Of a DNA stretch of 34,457 nucleotides, positions 1-7,181 are shown one piece after another. How positions within the stretch are numbered: position 1 is the stretch's first letter; each line of letters starts with the position of its first letter. This DNA is from an uncultured Gemmiger sp. (GTDB lineage Bacteria; Bacillota; Clostridia; Oscillospirales; Ruminococcaceae). The stretch spans positions 1 through 34,457 of the forward strand of contig CALXIA010000023.1 of NCBI GenBank assembly GCA_944388245.1. Direction: 5' to 3'. The position numbers and the translations under genes are program-made. The notes beneath the pieces were generated by a model. That model was not told where the DNA came from. It did no database searches and saw nothing but the letters and a program-made list of their open reading frames with translations.

Positions 1-2
1 TC

Positions 3-695
3 GCCCGCAGGCTCAATGCGCTGGGGCGAAAGACGCCGGCGCAGCTCCGGGCGGAGCAATGCGGCAGAGAAGTCTGTGCGGCAAGCAAAACTAAGGATGG
101 GCGCTATGTATGGACGTATGCGAGTGTAAAAAACATCCTGGTGGAGGAAGCCTATACCGGGGTGCTGATCAACCACCGGTCTGAAACCAACAGTGGCAAG
201 GCGAAGCGATTGGGGCAAGCCGAGTGGTACCGGCACGAAAACTTCTTTCCTGTCATGATCGAGCGCGACATCTGGGAGAAGGTTCAGCAAAAACTGAAAG
301 CGCAGGCCCGCCCAGCCAATGGCAACAAGGCGAAGCACCGCTACGCCGGACTGATTCTCTGCAAAGAGTGCGGCAGCCCCTTTGTGCCGATGATCCGGTA
401 CTGGAACGGCAAGCGGCGTGTGGAGTATGTCTGTAAGGGCTACCATCGGAATGGGAAAAGCTACTGCAGTTCTCACCGTATCCATGAGGAGGTGCTGGAT
501 GCAGCGGTGCAAGAGTTTGTCCAGACCATGCGGGTCAGGATTGCTGAGGAGCAGAAGGACCTGAAGCAGAAGCAAAAAATATGGGCGTTGAGGAAACCGG
601 TCCTCGACGCCCACATTTTGTCGTTACAGAAAAGAATTCAGGAGCTGGAGCAGGAGATAGATGGGATTGCGATGGAAAGAATAAAACTATTGTGA
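3..695 (+). CDS. Large serine recombinase, C-terminal part (5' cut by window edge)
   Basis: The reading frame is open from the first bases, so the gene begins outside the window; about 230 residues are visible. They cover the end of the 'Recombinase' domain (an ARRLN segment followed by VKNILVEEAYTG and a LINHRSE stretch), a zinc-ribbon (CKEC about 125 residues in, then two more Cys after YVCKGY), and a Lys/Glu/Gln-rich coiled coil. This order is that of large serine recombinases of Firmicute integrative elements and phages, which cut and rejoin att sites. The protein stops within the coiled coil after ERIKLL, whereas relatives usually continue for many more residues, so the 3' end is probably truncated. 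Base composition shifts from GC-rich to AT-rich just after the stop. Family assignment is firm; activity cannot be judged because the catalytic Ser domain is outside the window. Confidence 0.85.
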   Translation, partial: ARRLNALGRKTPAQLRAEQCGREVCAASKTKDGRYVWTYASVKNILVEEAYTGVLINHRSETNSGKAKRLGQAEWYRHENFFPVMIERDIWEKVQQKLKAQARPANGNKAKHRYAGLILCKECGSPFVPMIRYWNGKRRVEYVCKGYHRNGKSYCSSHRIHEEVLDAAVQEFVQTMRVRIAEEQKDLKQKQKIWALRKPVLDAHILSLQKRIQELEQEIDGIAMERIKLL

Positions 696-730
696 TAAAC
701 TGAAGATAAACCATAATTAGGGGGTATTTG

Positions 731-2083
731 ATGATTACCAATGTACAATGGGACAATGATCCCATTTTAGGAAATCTGAATCTCAGTTTTACAAAAGATG
801 ATGGGACTCCCTACAAGACCATTGTTCTTGCAGGAGAAAACGGAACTGGTAAAACTCGAATTCTCCAAACAGTAGCAACCTTTTTAAACTTGGGAACCAT
901 TGAACCTTTTAAGTCGATTACCTATGATGTCAATGGTGTGAAGTACACAATTACTCCCTCAAATTCAAATGTAAGCATTGGATTCCATATACGTACTAAA
1001 GAGGGGGAAACTGCGTCCACTCATGTAACTGGATATAAAAGTGATTTAAATAAAATCAAAGAAGATGAGCTGGACATTCGACATTACGGATGTGCATACT
1101 CGAAGGCTCGATCCGGATTCAATACCTCACCTGTAAAATCAACAACGACACAGCAATTAGATGCAGATAGCTATGACAACGATGAGAAAGATGATTTTAC
1201 CAGCATTAAGCAGCTGATTGTTGATGTAAAAGCGCAGGACAATTCTTTACTGGATAAGCTTATTTCCAAAGGTGAGTATACAAACTACGAGAATTTCCAT
1301 AGAACATCGAAAATATTCCGCTTTGAAAATGCATTTAATAACTTTTTTGATACTATCCGGTTTGATGGAGTAAACGAAGAAGATCCAAAGGAAAAGAAAG
1401 TAACTTTTTCTAAAAATGGAAAAAATATTGCGATTGACGACCTGAGTACAGGCGAAAAACAAATTGTATTTAGGGGAGCTCAGCTACTAAAAAATAGCAA
1501 GAATCTCAATGGCGGCATTGTACTTATTGATGAACCAGAACTAAGCATGCATCCCAAATGGCAATCTAAGATTTTTGATTATTATACGGGATTGTTTTCG
1601 CAAGGTGGTACGCAAATGTCGCAAATATTTTTTGCAACACACTCTGAAAATGTTATTCAGGCTGCAGTAGAAAATTTAGATAACACTTTAATTATTATTC
1701 TGTCCTCCGATAGTGGTGTTGTCAAAGCAGATAAGATGAGCAAAATGGTTCTTCCGACGCCAACTGCCGCAGAAATTAATTATTTGGCATTTGGTGTTCA
1801 TACCGTTGATTACCACATTGCTTTGTATGGAGATTTCCAACTCCAGACAGGCAAATCAGCCATAGCTGCTGCGGATACCCATATTCAATCTCAACCAGAA
1901 TATATCCCTGCACAGCACGAGAAATTAGATGCATATCGTCCTGAATACAAAACTTTGCCAACTTATATTCGAAATAAAATCGACCACCCCGATTCTCCGA
2001 GAGTATATACTGAGGCAGAATTTGAGAAATCTATTCTTTTGCTCAGAAGTATTTGCGGTCGTTTGCGCGGTATAACACTGTAA
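731..2083 (+). CDS. AAA/ABC-type ATPase with C-terminal HEPN-like RNxxxH motif
   Basis: A 450-residue protein. ATG 731 is chosen because AGGGGG sits 6 bases upstream; the in-frame TTG at 728 would be too close. Visible motifs are Walker A GENGTGKT (residues 35-42), an ABC-like signature LSTGEKQ (about 238-244), Walker B IVLIDEPELSMHP (Asp/Glu about 267/268) and a switch-His segment FATHSENV. This is the RecF/SMC-like ATPase layout found in OLD-like and AbiEii-like defence proteins. The C-terminal tail has IRNKIDHP with R414, N415 and H419, matching the RNxxxH motif of HEPN ribonucleases, followed by a helix rich in Leu/Ile. The gene is much more AT-rich than its neighbours and lies between a truncated recombinase and tRNA genes, which suggests horizontal transfer. 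No nuclease partner gene is adjacent. The ATPase call is firm; the HEPN reading and a defence or toxin role are inference. Confidence 0.82.
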   Translation: MITNVQWDNDPILGNLNLSFTKDDGTPYKTIVLAGENGTGKTRILQTVATFLNLGTIEPFKSITYDVNGVKYTITPSNSNVSIGFHIRTKEGETASTHVTGYKSDLNKIKEDELDIRHYGCAYSKARSGFNTSPVKSTTTQQLDADSYDNDEKDDFTSIKQLIVDVKAQDNSLLDKLISKGEYTNYENFHRTSKIFRFENAFNNFFDTIRFDGVNEEDPKEKKVTFSKNGKNIAIDDLSTGEKQIVFRGAQLLKNSKNLNGGIVLIDEPELSMHPKWQSKIFDYYTGLFSQGGTQMSQIFFATHSENVIQAAVENLDNTLIIILSSDSGVVKADKMSKMVLPTPTAAEINYLAFGVHTVDYHIALYGDFQLQTGKSAIAAADTHIQSQPEYIPAQHEKLDAYRPEYKTLPTYIRNKIDHPDSPRVYTEAEFEKSILLLRSICGRLRGITL

Positions 2084-2101
2084 TATCTATCAAAGGAAAT
2101 T

Positions 2102-2151
2102 AAAGAATCCGAACCGGTTCTATTCAAAAAAGAACTGGTTCGGATTCTTTA
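2102..2151. terminator. Bidirectional terminator between ATPase gene and tRNA cluster
   Basis: A 20-bp inverted repeat with one G:U-type mismatch and a 9-10 nt loop. The arms begin AAAGAATCCG and end CGGATTCTTT, giving T-rich ends on both strands. It lies 18 bp after the ATPase stop and 4 bp past the 3' end of tRNA-Leu on the other strand, so it can stop both converging transcripts. Confidence 0.8.
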
Positions 2152-2155
2152 ACAT

Positions 2156-2240
2156 TGGTACGGGTAGTGGGGGTCGAACCCACACGCCTTGCGGCACAGG
2201 AACCTAAATCCTGCACGTCTGCCAATTCCGCCATACCCGC
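2156..2240 (-). tRNA. tRNA-Leu (anticodon UAG)
   Basis: An 85-nt cloverleaf on the minus strand with the long variable arm of a class II tRNA. The acceptor GCGGGTA pairs with TACCCGT, and the 3' CCA is encoded. The anticodon stem CAGGA/TCCTG encloses the loop TTTAGGT, giving TAG. It is the last gene of a Phe-Gly-Leu transcript. Confidence 0.95.
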
Positions 2241-2328
2241 AGAATAACCCCAAAAGCAGGGGAGAACCGGAAAACGCCTTCCCGGCAGATAAAGAAAAAC
2301 ACCCGACGCAAGTACGACGGGTGCAATG

Positions 2329-2404
2329 TGGAGCGGCTTACGAGGCTCGAACTCGCTACCTCCACCTTGGCAAGGTGGCGCTCTACCAGATGAGCTAAAG
2401 CCGC
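2329..2404 (-). tRNA. tRNA-Gly (anticodon GCC)
   Basis: A 76-nt cloverleaf on the minus strand beginning GCGGCTT with encoded CCA. The anticodon stem CCACC/GGTGG encloses loop TTGCCAA, giving GCC. It is the middle gene of the three-tRNA cluster. Confidence 0.95.
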
Positions 2405-2408
2405 AAAA

Positions 2409-2484
2409 TGGTGCCTCCGATCGGAATCGAACCAATGACACGGGGATTTTCAGTCCCCTGCTCTACCGACTGAGCTACAGAGGC
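2409..2484 (-). tRNA. tRNA-Phe (anticodon GAA)
   Basis: A 76-nt cloverleaf on the minus strand beginning GCCTCTG with encoded CCA. The anticodon stem GGGGA/TCCCC encloses loop CTGAAAA, giving GAA. It is the first gene of the cluster and lies 22 bp from the -10 hexamer. Confidence 0.95.
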
Positions 2485-2506
2485 CTGTCTGCGTTGCAGC
2501 TTTATT

Positions 2507-2535
2507 AGTATAGCCTGTCCGGCAGAATTTGTCAA
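2507..2535 (-). promoter_or_regulatory. Sigma-A promoter of tRNA Phe-Gly-Leu
   Basis: On the minus strand a perfect TTGACA (2530-2535) and TATACT (2507-2512) are separated by 17 bp, directly upstream of tRNA-Phe. This is a textbook strong stable-RNA promoter. Confidence 0.85.
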
Positions 2536-2582
2536 TACTTTTTTCTTGTATTTTTTTGCAGCAGATCGGCGGCAAAGCAAAA

Positions 2583-2608
2583 CCCCTTTGGCGAAACCGC
2601 CAAAGGGG
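2583..2608 (-). terminator. Terminator of asnB
   Basis: An 11-bp perfect stem (CCCCTTTGGCG with its complement) and a 4-nt loop, followed by TTTT on the minus strand, 10 bp after the asnB stop. Confidence 0.85.
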
Positions 2609-2617
2609 CAGGGGATT

Positions 2618-4462
2618 TTACGCGATGCCGTACCGCACCATCCAATAGTTGATCTGCAGGATATACGCCAGCATCTGGGGGCCTGCCATCAGCTGGCCGA
2701 ACCAGGGCTTGCCGTAGTCCTTGGGCTGGGCAAGGAACCGCGCGGCTTTTTGCGGATCCAGAAAACGGCGCACAGGCGCGTTGGGATCGGCCAGGATCTG
2801 CTTGAACCGTTCGGTCAGCAGGGCCTCGTATACCGGCGAGTAGGTTTTGGGGTATGGGCTTTTCTTGCGGTACAGCAGCTGGGGCGGCAAAAGATCGCGG
2901 CAGGCGTCCCGCAGCAGCTTCTTTTCCATCCCATCCTGATACTTCATCTCCCAGGGCACGTTGTACACATATTCCACAATGCGATGGTCCGCAAACGGCA
3001 CCCGCGCCTCCAGCCCCCAGGCCATGCTGGTGCGGTCCATCCGGTCCAGAAGGGCCTGCATAAACCAGCGCAGATCCAAAAAGCTCATCTCTCTCCGGCG
3101 CCGGACGTCGCCCTGTTCCCCCGGCAGTACCGGGGTCTGGGCCAGTGTGTCCCGGTATTGTTCCTGCACATAGTCCTCCAGGTCCAGCGTGCGGATCGCC
3201 TCGTCGGACAGCAACGCCGTTCGGGCCGACAGGTCGGCGGACCAGGGGAACCCGTCGGCGTGAAGCATCTCTTCCCGGTAGAACCAGGGGTAGCCGCCGA
3301 AGATCTCGTCGGCACATTCGCCGGTCAGGGCCACCTTGTTGTGCTGCTTGACCAGACCGCAAAAATACAGAAGCGAGGCGTCCACGTCGGTCATCCCTGG
3401 CAGGTCCTTCATGCGGACCGCGTCGTTCAGCTGATCGGCCAGCGTGGCTTCGTCGCACTCCAGGTAGGTATGATGCAGCGGATAGAGGGCAAGTACCTGG
3501 TCCACATAGGGCCGGTCCCGGGTGGGCTGAAAGGCGTTGGACTGAAAGCAGGTGTCGTTGTGGGTAAAGTCAAAGGAAAAGGTATTGAGGGTGACGCCTT
3601 GCTGTTCCAGCTGCCGGCAGGCGATCGCCGTGACTACCGTGGAGTCGATCCCGCCGGACAGAAAACTGCAGACCGGCACATCGGAGACCAGCTGCCGTTT
3701 GACCGCGTCCCGCAGCAGCCAGGACACAGTCTCCACGGTCTGCGCGTAGCTGTCCGTATGGGGCCGGGCTTCCAGCACCCAGTAGGGATACTCCCGCACC
3801 CGCTCCCGGGAATACTCCAGCACGCATCCCGGCTTTACCTCTTTCAGCCCGCAAAAGACGCCACAGCCGGGGGTCCGGGCCGGGCCCAGACCAAAGATTT
3901 CCCGGAAGCTGTCCAGATCCGCTTGTGGGTGGATCAGCGGATGGGCGAACAGCGCCTTGGGCTCCGAGCCAAAGACCAGCGTGTTGTCGGTCACGGAATA
4001 GAACAAGGGTTTTACCCCCATCCGGTCCCGGCAGAGGAACAAGGTTTCCCGCGCCCCGTCCCAGATGGCGAAGGCGTAAATTCCGTTGAGTTTTTTGGCC
4101 ACGTCCATCCCGTACTCCATATACCCGCACAGGATCACCTCGGTATCGCAGGTGGTTTCAAAGGAGTACCCGCGGCAAACCAGATCGCGTTTGAGGTCGT
4201 CCGCGTTGTAGATTTCCCCGTTGTAAACGATCCCATATTGGGCTTCTCCCCGCCGGCGCAGCATGGGCTGGACCCCGCCTGCCAGGTCCCGGATGGACAG
4301 CCTGGTATGGGAAAGTCCGATATGGCGCTGCAGATATTCCCCGGTCTGGTCGTGGCCCCGATGCGCGATCGCGGTCCGCATGGAAACAAGGACCTGTTTC
4401 CAGGTCCCGGCATCTTGAAGAAAATCCTGATCAAAACTACAAAATCCGGCAATTCCACACAT
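2618..4462 (-). CDS. asnB: Asparagine synthetase (glutamine-hydrolysing)
   Basis: Makes asparagine from aspartate, ATP and glutamine-derived ammonia in the cytosol. The protein is 614 residues. The start is fixed by chemistry: the initiator Met must be followed directly by the nucleophile Cys of the class II glutaminase, and MCGIAGF at 4462 provides this with a GGGGTG ribosome site upstream; an upstream in-frame extension of 45 codons is rejected. The N-terminal glutaminase shows AHRGHDQTG, SHTRLSIRDL and YNGEIYN. The C-terminal synthase domain has the ATP-pyrophosphatase loop SGGIDST near residue 267 and the TGECADEIFGGY segment. Monocistronic, with its own terminator; the DUF1349 gene upstream is separated by a terminator. 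AsnB-like proteins can also amidate other carboxylates, but nothing in the context suggests this. Confidence 0.95.
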   Translation of the reverse strand: MCGIAGFCSFDQDFLQDAGTWKQVLVSMRTAIAHRGHDQTGEYLQRHIGLSHTRLSIRDLAGGVQPMLRRRGEAQYGIVYNGEIYNADDLKRDLVCRGYSFETTCDTEVILCGYMEYGMDVAKKLNGIYAFAIWDGARETLFLCRDRMGVKPLFYSVTDNTLVFGSEPKALFAHPLIHPQADLDSFREIFGLGPARTPGCGVFCGLKEVKPGCVLEYSRERVREYPYWVLEARPHTDSYAQTVETVSWLLRDAVKRQLVSDVPVCSFLSGGIDSTVVTAIACRQLEQQGVTLNTFSFDFTHNDTCFQSNAFQPTRDRPYVDQVLALYPLHHTYLECDEATLADQLNDAVRMKDLPGMTDVDASLLYFCGLVKQHNKVALTGECADEIFGGYPWFYREEMLHADGFPWSADLSARTALLSDEAIRTLDLEDYVQEQYRDTLAQTPVLPGEQGDVRRRREMSFLDLRWFMQALLDRMDRTSMAWGLEARVPFADHRIVEYVYNVPWEMKYQDGMEKKLLRDACRDLLPPQLLYRKKSPYPKTYSPVYEALLTERFKQILADPNAPVRRFLDPQKAARFLAQPKDYGKPWFGQLMAGPQMLAYILQINYWMVRYGIA

Positions 4463-4575
4463 AAGCACACCCCGTAACAAAAAATACAAAGCGCTTTTCC
4501 ACCCCGACAAGCGCCTGTACCAGTATATTCCGCGGCGGCGATTCTGATACTTTTTCGCGCGCGGCACAGAAAAAG

Positions 4576-4602
4576 CCGCTGTGGGAAACGTTCCCATAGC
4601 GG
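4576..4602 (-). terminator. Terminator of the DUF1349 gene
   Basis: A 12-bp stem with one G:U pair and a 3-nt loop, followed by TTTTT on the minus strand. It lies 50 bp beyond the DUF1349 stop and separates it from asnB. Confidence 0.8.
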
Positions 4603-4651
4603 ATTTTCGGGATGGACAAAGGGCGGGAAAGGGGAGTGTTCTCCCGCTGCG

Positions 4652-5266
4652 TCAGGCTTGCGGGTCCGGCGCTTGCCCGTTGTGCGCCAGCCATTTACAT
4701 TCCGTGATCTCCATGTGGGTGAAAACCGCGCGGAAGGAGGACTCCTCCGGGCTGCAGGCGTAGATGCCGAACCGGATGGCGCCTTTGCCCTCCAGAAGAT
4801 GGCAGACCCGCATCTGATGAAAGGTCACCCCGTCTTCGGAGCACTCGATGCAGAAATCGTCCCCCCGGCGGCTCAAACGATACCACATGGATTTGACCGC
4901 GGCGGAAATTTCGGTGGTGGCCCAGTCGGAATAGCCGTGGTTGGTCACCACGCTGCCCAGATGCTGGAATTGCTCGTTCTCGTATTCAATCGAGCCCTTC
5001 AGCCAGTTTTCCGCGTCCAGATACAACACCACGCCGCACTGGTCAAAGCGATGGTGGCTGTCCGCAAACTCGGTTTTTACCACAAAGGAGAAGAAAGGCT
5101 CCTCGGTGGACATCTGCAGCACCGGCGCGTTGTCGTTGCGGAAATGGTAATAGGTGCGCTGCCACAGATCGGTGTGGGGCTGGGTGACGATTTCGATCCG
5201 GTCCGGGGAAAGTACGCAGCTTTTGGGCTGCCGGGTCCACTGCAACTGGTTCACGTCAAAGTTCAT
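4652..5266 (-). CDS. DUF1349 (concanavalin-like fold) protein
   Basis: A 204-residue protein starting at ATG 5266 behind a consensus AGGAGGTA. The pattern of short aromatic-rich beta strands, with QCGVVLYLDAENWLKGSIEY in the middle, SVVTNHGYSDWA, and RFGIYACSPEESSF followed by FTHMEI near the end, matches the DUF1349 family, which has a concanavalin/lectin-like fold. No signal peptide or membrane segment is visible, so it should be cytosolic. Family members are often encoded beside sugar-utilisation genes, but here it stands alone between tRNA-Pro and asnB, with terminators on both sides. No catalytic function can be assigned; a carbohydrate-binding role would be a guess from the fold. Confidence 0.8.
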   Translation of the reverse strand: MNFDVNQLQWTRQPKSCVLSPDRIEIVTQPHTDLWQRTYYHFRNDNAPVLQMSTEEPFFSFVVKTEFADSHHRFDQCGVVLYLDAENWLKGSIEYENEQFQHLGSVVTNHGYSDWATTEISAAVKSMWYRLSRRGDDFCIECSEDGVTFHQMRVCHLLEGKGAIRFGIYACSPEESSFRAVFTHMEITECKWLAHNGQAPDPQA

Positions 5267-5366
5267 GGTATACCTCCTGTATTCGTTTTCGGTTTCGCGA
5301 TGCCTGAGTGTCTGTTGTGATCCGGCTTGAAAGAACAGAATCTTTCTTGCGGTTTGTAAAACAAAA

Positions 5367-5418
5367 ATGCGGAGTATCCGTAAAAGACCATTTCAGATCC
5401 TTTACCGATACTCCGCAT
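5367..5418 (-). terminator. Terminator after tRNA-Pro
   Basis: A 12-bp perfect stem (ATGCGGAGTATC with its complement) extended by five more pairs past one mismatch, followed on the minus strand by TTTTTGTTTT. The last base overlaps the encoded CCA of tRNA-Pro, so the hairpin begins immediately at the tRNA 3' end. Confidence 0.8.
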
Positions 5419-5493
5419 GGTCGGAGTGGCGGGATTTGAACCCACGGCTTCCTAGTCCCGAACCAGGCGCGCTACCAACTGCGCTACACCCCG
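5418..5493 (-). tRNA. tRNA-Pro (anticodon CGG)
   Basis: A 76-nt cloverleaf on the minus strand beginning CGGGGTG with encoded CCA. The anticodon stem CCTGG/CTAGG (one G:U) encloses loop TTCGGGA, giving CGG. Its 5' end directly follows the T-run of a terminator-like hairpin. Confidence 0.95.
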
Positions 5494-5501
5494 AAAAAAA
5501 C

Positions 5502-5531
5502 GGCAGCAGCTCGTTAAAACACGCTGCTGCC
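5502..5531 (-). terminator. Terminator-like hairpin between tRNA-Gln and tRNA-Pro
   Basis: A perfect 9-bp stem (GGCAGCAGC/GCTGCTGCC) with a 12-nt loop, followed on the minus strand by G and seven Ts that abut the first base of tRNA-Pro. It has the full form of an intrinsic terminator yet sits inside an apparent two-tRNA transcript. Confidence 0.65.
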
Positions 5532-5534
5532 AAA

Positions 5535-5608
5535 TGGTTGGGGAAGAAGGATTCGAACCCTCACAAACAGAGTCAGAGTCTGTCGTGCTACCCTTACACA
5601 ATTCCCCA
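5535..5608 (-). tRNA. tRNA-Gln (anticodon CUG)
   Basis: A 74-nt cloverleaf on the minus strand with the U1:A72 pair typical of bacterial tRNA-Gln (TGGGGAA/TTCCCCA) and encoded CCA. The anticodon stem ACAGA/TCTGT encloses loop CTCTGAC, giving CTG. Confidence 0.95.
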
Positions 5609-5647
5609 TCGGTCTTTTGCGGCGCTCCGTTTCTGGAGTGCTTTATT

Positions 5648-5676
5648 ATTATAGCGAAGCGGGATGGATTTGTCAA
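5648..5676 (-). promoter_or_regulatory. Sigma-A promoter of tRNA-Gln (and tRNA-Pro by read-through)
   Basis: On the minus strand TTGACA (5671-5676) and TATAAT (5648-5653) match the consensus perfectly with a 17-bp spacer, 39 bp upstream of tRNA-Gln. No separate promoter for tRNA-Pro is visible. Confidence 0.87.
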
Positions 5677-5779
5677 CAAGGAAATCGAAGTTTTTTTGAA
5701 AAAATTGCCGATAAATTTTCTCCCGGCTTTCGGATAGAGAAACGGCAGCCACACATACTGAAACCAGGAGGTGAAAATC

Positions 5780-6022
5780 ATGGCGTCTCATAAGCGATCG
5801 GTGGAGGATCGTCTGCGCGAGATGCAGGCGCAGGCCTATGGGCAGAATCTGAACGCGCTGCCGGCCTCGCGGCGGATGGCGCAGGCCCGAGCCGAAGGGC
5901 AACTGGCCCCGGAAGAATCCTATACCCAGCGCCAGCTGATCCACAAACCGCACCGGGTGGAGGAAGCGCGCGCCACCGTCAACAGCCGTCTGCGCAGCAA
6001 GGAAGAATTCCCGCAAGGGTGA
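5780..6022 (+). CDS. Small charged protein of unknown function
   Basis: An 80-residue protein. ATG 5780 is chosen because AGGAGG lies 8-9 bases upstream; the GTG at 5771 overlaps that site. The sequence is Arg/Gln/Glu-rich and predicted largely helical, beginning MASHKRSVEDRLREMQ, with no membrane segment, signal peptide or Cys. I do not recognise a family. A good ribosome site and a terminator right after the stop support a real gene. No function is proposed. Confidence 0.65.
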   Translation: MASHKRSVEDRLREMQAQAYGQNLNALPASRRMAQARAEGQLAPEESYTQRQLIHKPHRVEEARATVNSRLRSKEEFPQG

Positions 6023-6034
6023 CACAAAGGCAAA

Positions 6035-6080
6035 CAAGCGGCCTTCTCCCGGCAGTCTCACCGGGCGGAGGGCCGCTTTG
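6035..6080 (+). terminator. Terminator of the small-protein gene
   Basis: A long imperfect hairpin with arms AAGCGGCC/GGCCGCTT and an inner CTCCCGG/CCGGG pairing, ending TTTG and beginning 13 bp after the stop codon. Confidence 0.65.
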
Positions 6081-6159
6081 CTTTCCGCTGGTGTTCCCGG
6101 CACGGGGATCCGCGGCCAAAATTGCCGGGGATACCGGCGCATTTCGTTGCGAAAAACAG

Positions 6160-6188
6160 TTGCAATCCGCCGGCGAATCTTTTATGAT
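6160..6188 (+). promoter_or_regulatory. Promoter of the YdbC-like / HD gene pair
   Basis: TTGCAA (6160-6165) and TATGAT (6183-6188) are separated by 17 bp, 42 bp before the ATG at 6230. It is a near-consensus sigma-A site. Confidence 0.6.
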
Positions 6189-6229
6189 TAAAGGCAGACA
6201 AATTGAAGAAGACAGGAAGGGTTTGCGAT

Positions 6230-6451
6230 ATGGCAGAATTCAAGTATGAGATCACCGAACGGATCGCGGTTTTGAGCACCAGCGCCAACGGCTGGGAGCG
6301 TCAGCTGAATATGGTCAGCTGGAACGACCGGGAACCCAAGTACGATATCCGCGACTGGTCGCCGGATGGCAGCAAGATGGGCAAGGGCATCAGCCTGAGC
6401 CACGACGAGATGGCCATCCTGAAAGGGATCCTGGAGGACATGGAACTGTAA
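6230..6451 (+). CDS. YdbC-like PC4-fold nucleic-acid-binding protein
   Basis: A 73-residue protein starting MAEFKYEITERIAVLS at ATG 6230, with AGGAAGG 9 bases upstream; an in-frame ATG nine codons earlier lacks a ribosome site. The pattern GWERQLNMVSWND, YDIRDWSPDGSKMGKGISLS and a final helix match the small YdbC family of Firmicutes, whose fold resembles the single-strand-DNA-binding domain of eukaryotic coactivator PC4. Expected role: binding single-stranded nucleic acid in the cytosol. The stop codon overlaps the start of the HD-domain gene by one base (TAATG), so the two are probably translationally coupled. Confidence 0.8.
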   Translation: MAEFKYEITERIAVLSTSANGWERQLNMVSWNDREPKYDIRDWSPDGSKMGKGISLSHDEMAILKGILEDMEL

Positions 6452-7026
6452 TGGGCTATCGGGAAGAGTTCATCGAGATCTTTACCCAGAATATCACCCG
6501 CCCCGGCGCGGACAAGCTGCTGGAATGGCTGGACACCACGGATTTTTATCGGGCGCCCGCCTCCACCCGGTTCCACGGGGCCTGCGAGGCTGGTCTGGTC
6601 ATGCACAGTTTGAATGTGTACCACGCCCTTATGGACCGCTTCTACACGGAAGAGGAAAATAAGGAGAGCTTTGCTATCGTGGCGCTGCTGCACGATCTGT
6701 GCAAGGCCAACTACTACAAAAGCGGCACCCGCAACGTGAAAAACGAGGCCACCGGCCAATGGGAGAAGGTCCCCACCTACAACGTGGAGGATATGTTTCC
6801 CTATGGACACGGCGAAAAAAGCGTCTATTTGATCGAGCGCTTTATCCGGCTCCGGCCGGCGGAAGCGGTCGCGATCCGCTGGCACATGGGCGGTTTTGAC
6901 GACGCGGCCCGGGGCGGTTGCCGTGCCATCAGTGAAGCGTACGACAAGTATCCGCTGGCGGTCAAGCTGCACATAGCCGATCTGCAGGCCACCTATTTGA
7001 TGGAAAAGGGCACCGGCCGCCATTGA
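6451..7026 (+). CDS. HD-domain phosphohydrolase
   Basis: A 191-residue protein whose ATG overlaps the previous stop by one base. Candidate metal ligands of an HD-superfamily site are seen in order: His42 and His52 (FHGACEAGLVMHSL), His81-Asp82 (LLHDLCKANYY), His120 (YGHGEKS) and His135 (RWHMGGF). Such proteins hydrolyse phosphomonoesters or phosphodiesters, often of nucleotides; the substrate here is not predictable. No membrane segment is visible. It is followed by a terminator, so the operon is just this gene and the YdbC-like gene. Confidence 0.8.
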   Translation: MGYREEFIEIFTQNITRPGADKLLEWLDTTDFYRAPASTRFHGACEAGLVMHSLNVYHALMDRFYTEEENKESFAIVALLHDLCKANYYKSGTRNVKNEATGQWEKVPTYNVEDMFPYGHGEKSVYLIERFIRLRPAEAVAIRWHMGGFDDAARGGCRAISEAYDKYPLAVKLHIADLQATYLMEKGTGRH

Positions 7027-7033
7027 AGCCGGA

Positions 7034-7082
7034 AAATTGGTTGGAGGGCAGTCTCCCGCAAGGGGGCTGCTCTCCAATTTTT
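7034..7082 (+). terminator. Terminator of the YdbC/HD operon
   Basis: A hairpin with outer arms AAATTGG/CCAATTT and an inner GC-rich stem closing on GCAA, followed by TTT. It begins 8 bp after the HD gene's stop. Confidence 0.75.
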
Positions 7083-7181
7083 ATGCAGAAAATCTGCTTG
7101 TATATACAGATCTAACGGGGATTTTAGACCGCCAGGCAGCGAAAAACCAAAAGGATACAGGAAAAACACGGGGAAAAATTG

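Noticed and set aside
2546-4477. Long plus-strand open frame (643 codons) opposite asnB
   Set aside because: Antisense shadow caused by GC-rich third positions; composition is low-complexity (many Gly, His, Val, Gln), with no ribosome site and no family resemblance.
4463-4597. 45-codon upstream extension of asnB
   Set aside because: Glutaminase chemistry needs Cys as residue 2, which only the start at 4462 gives; the extension also crosses the upstream terminator.
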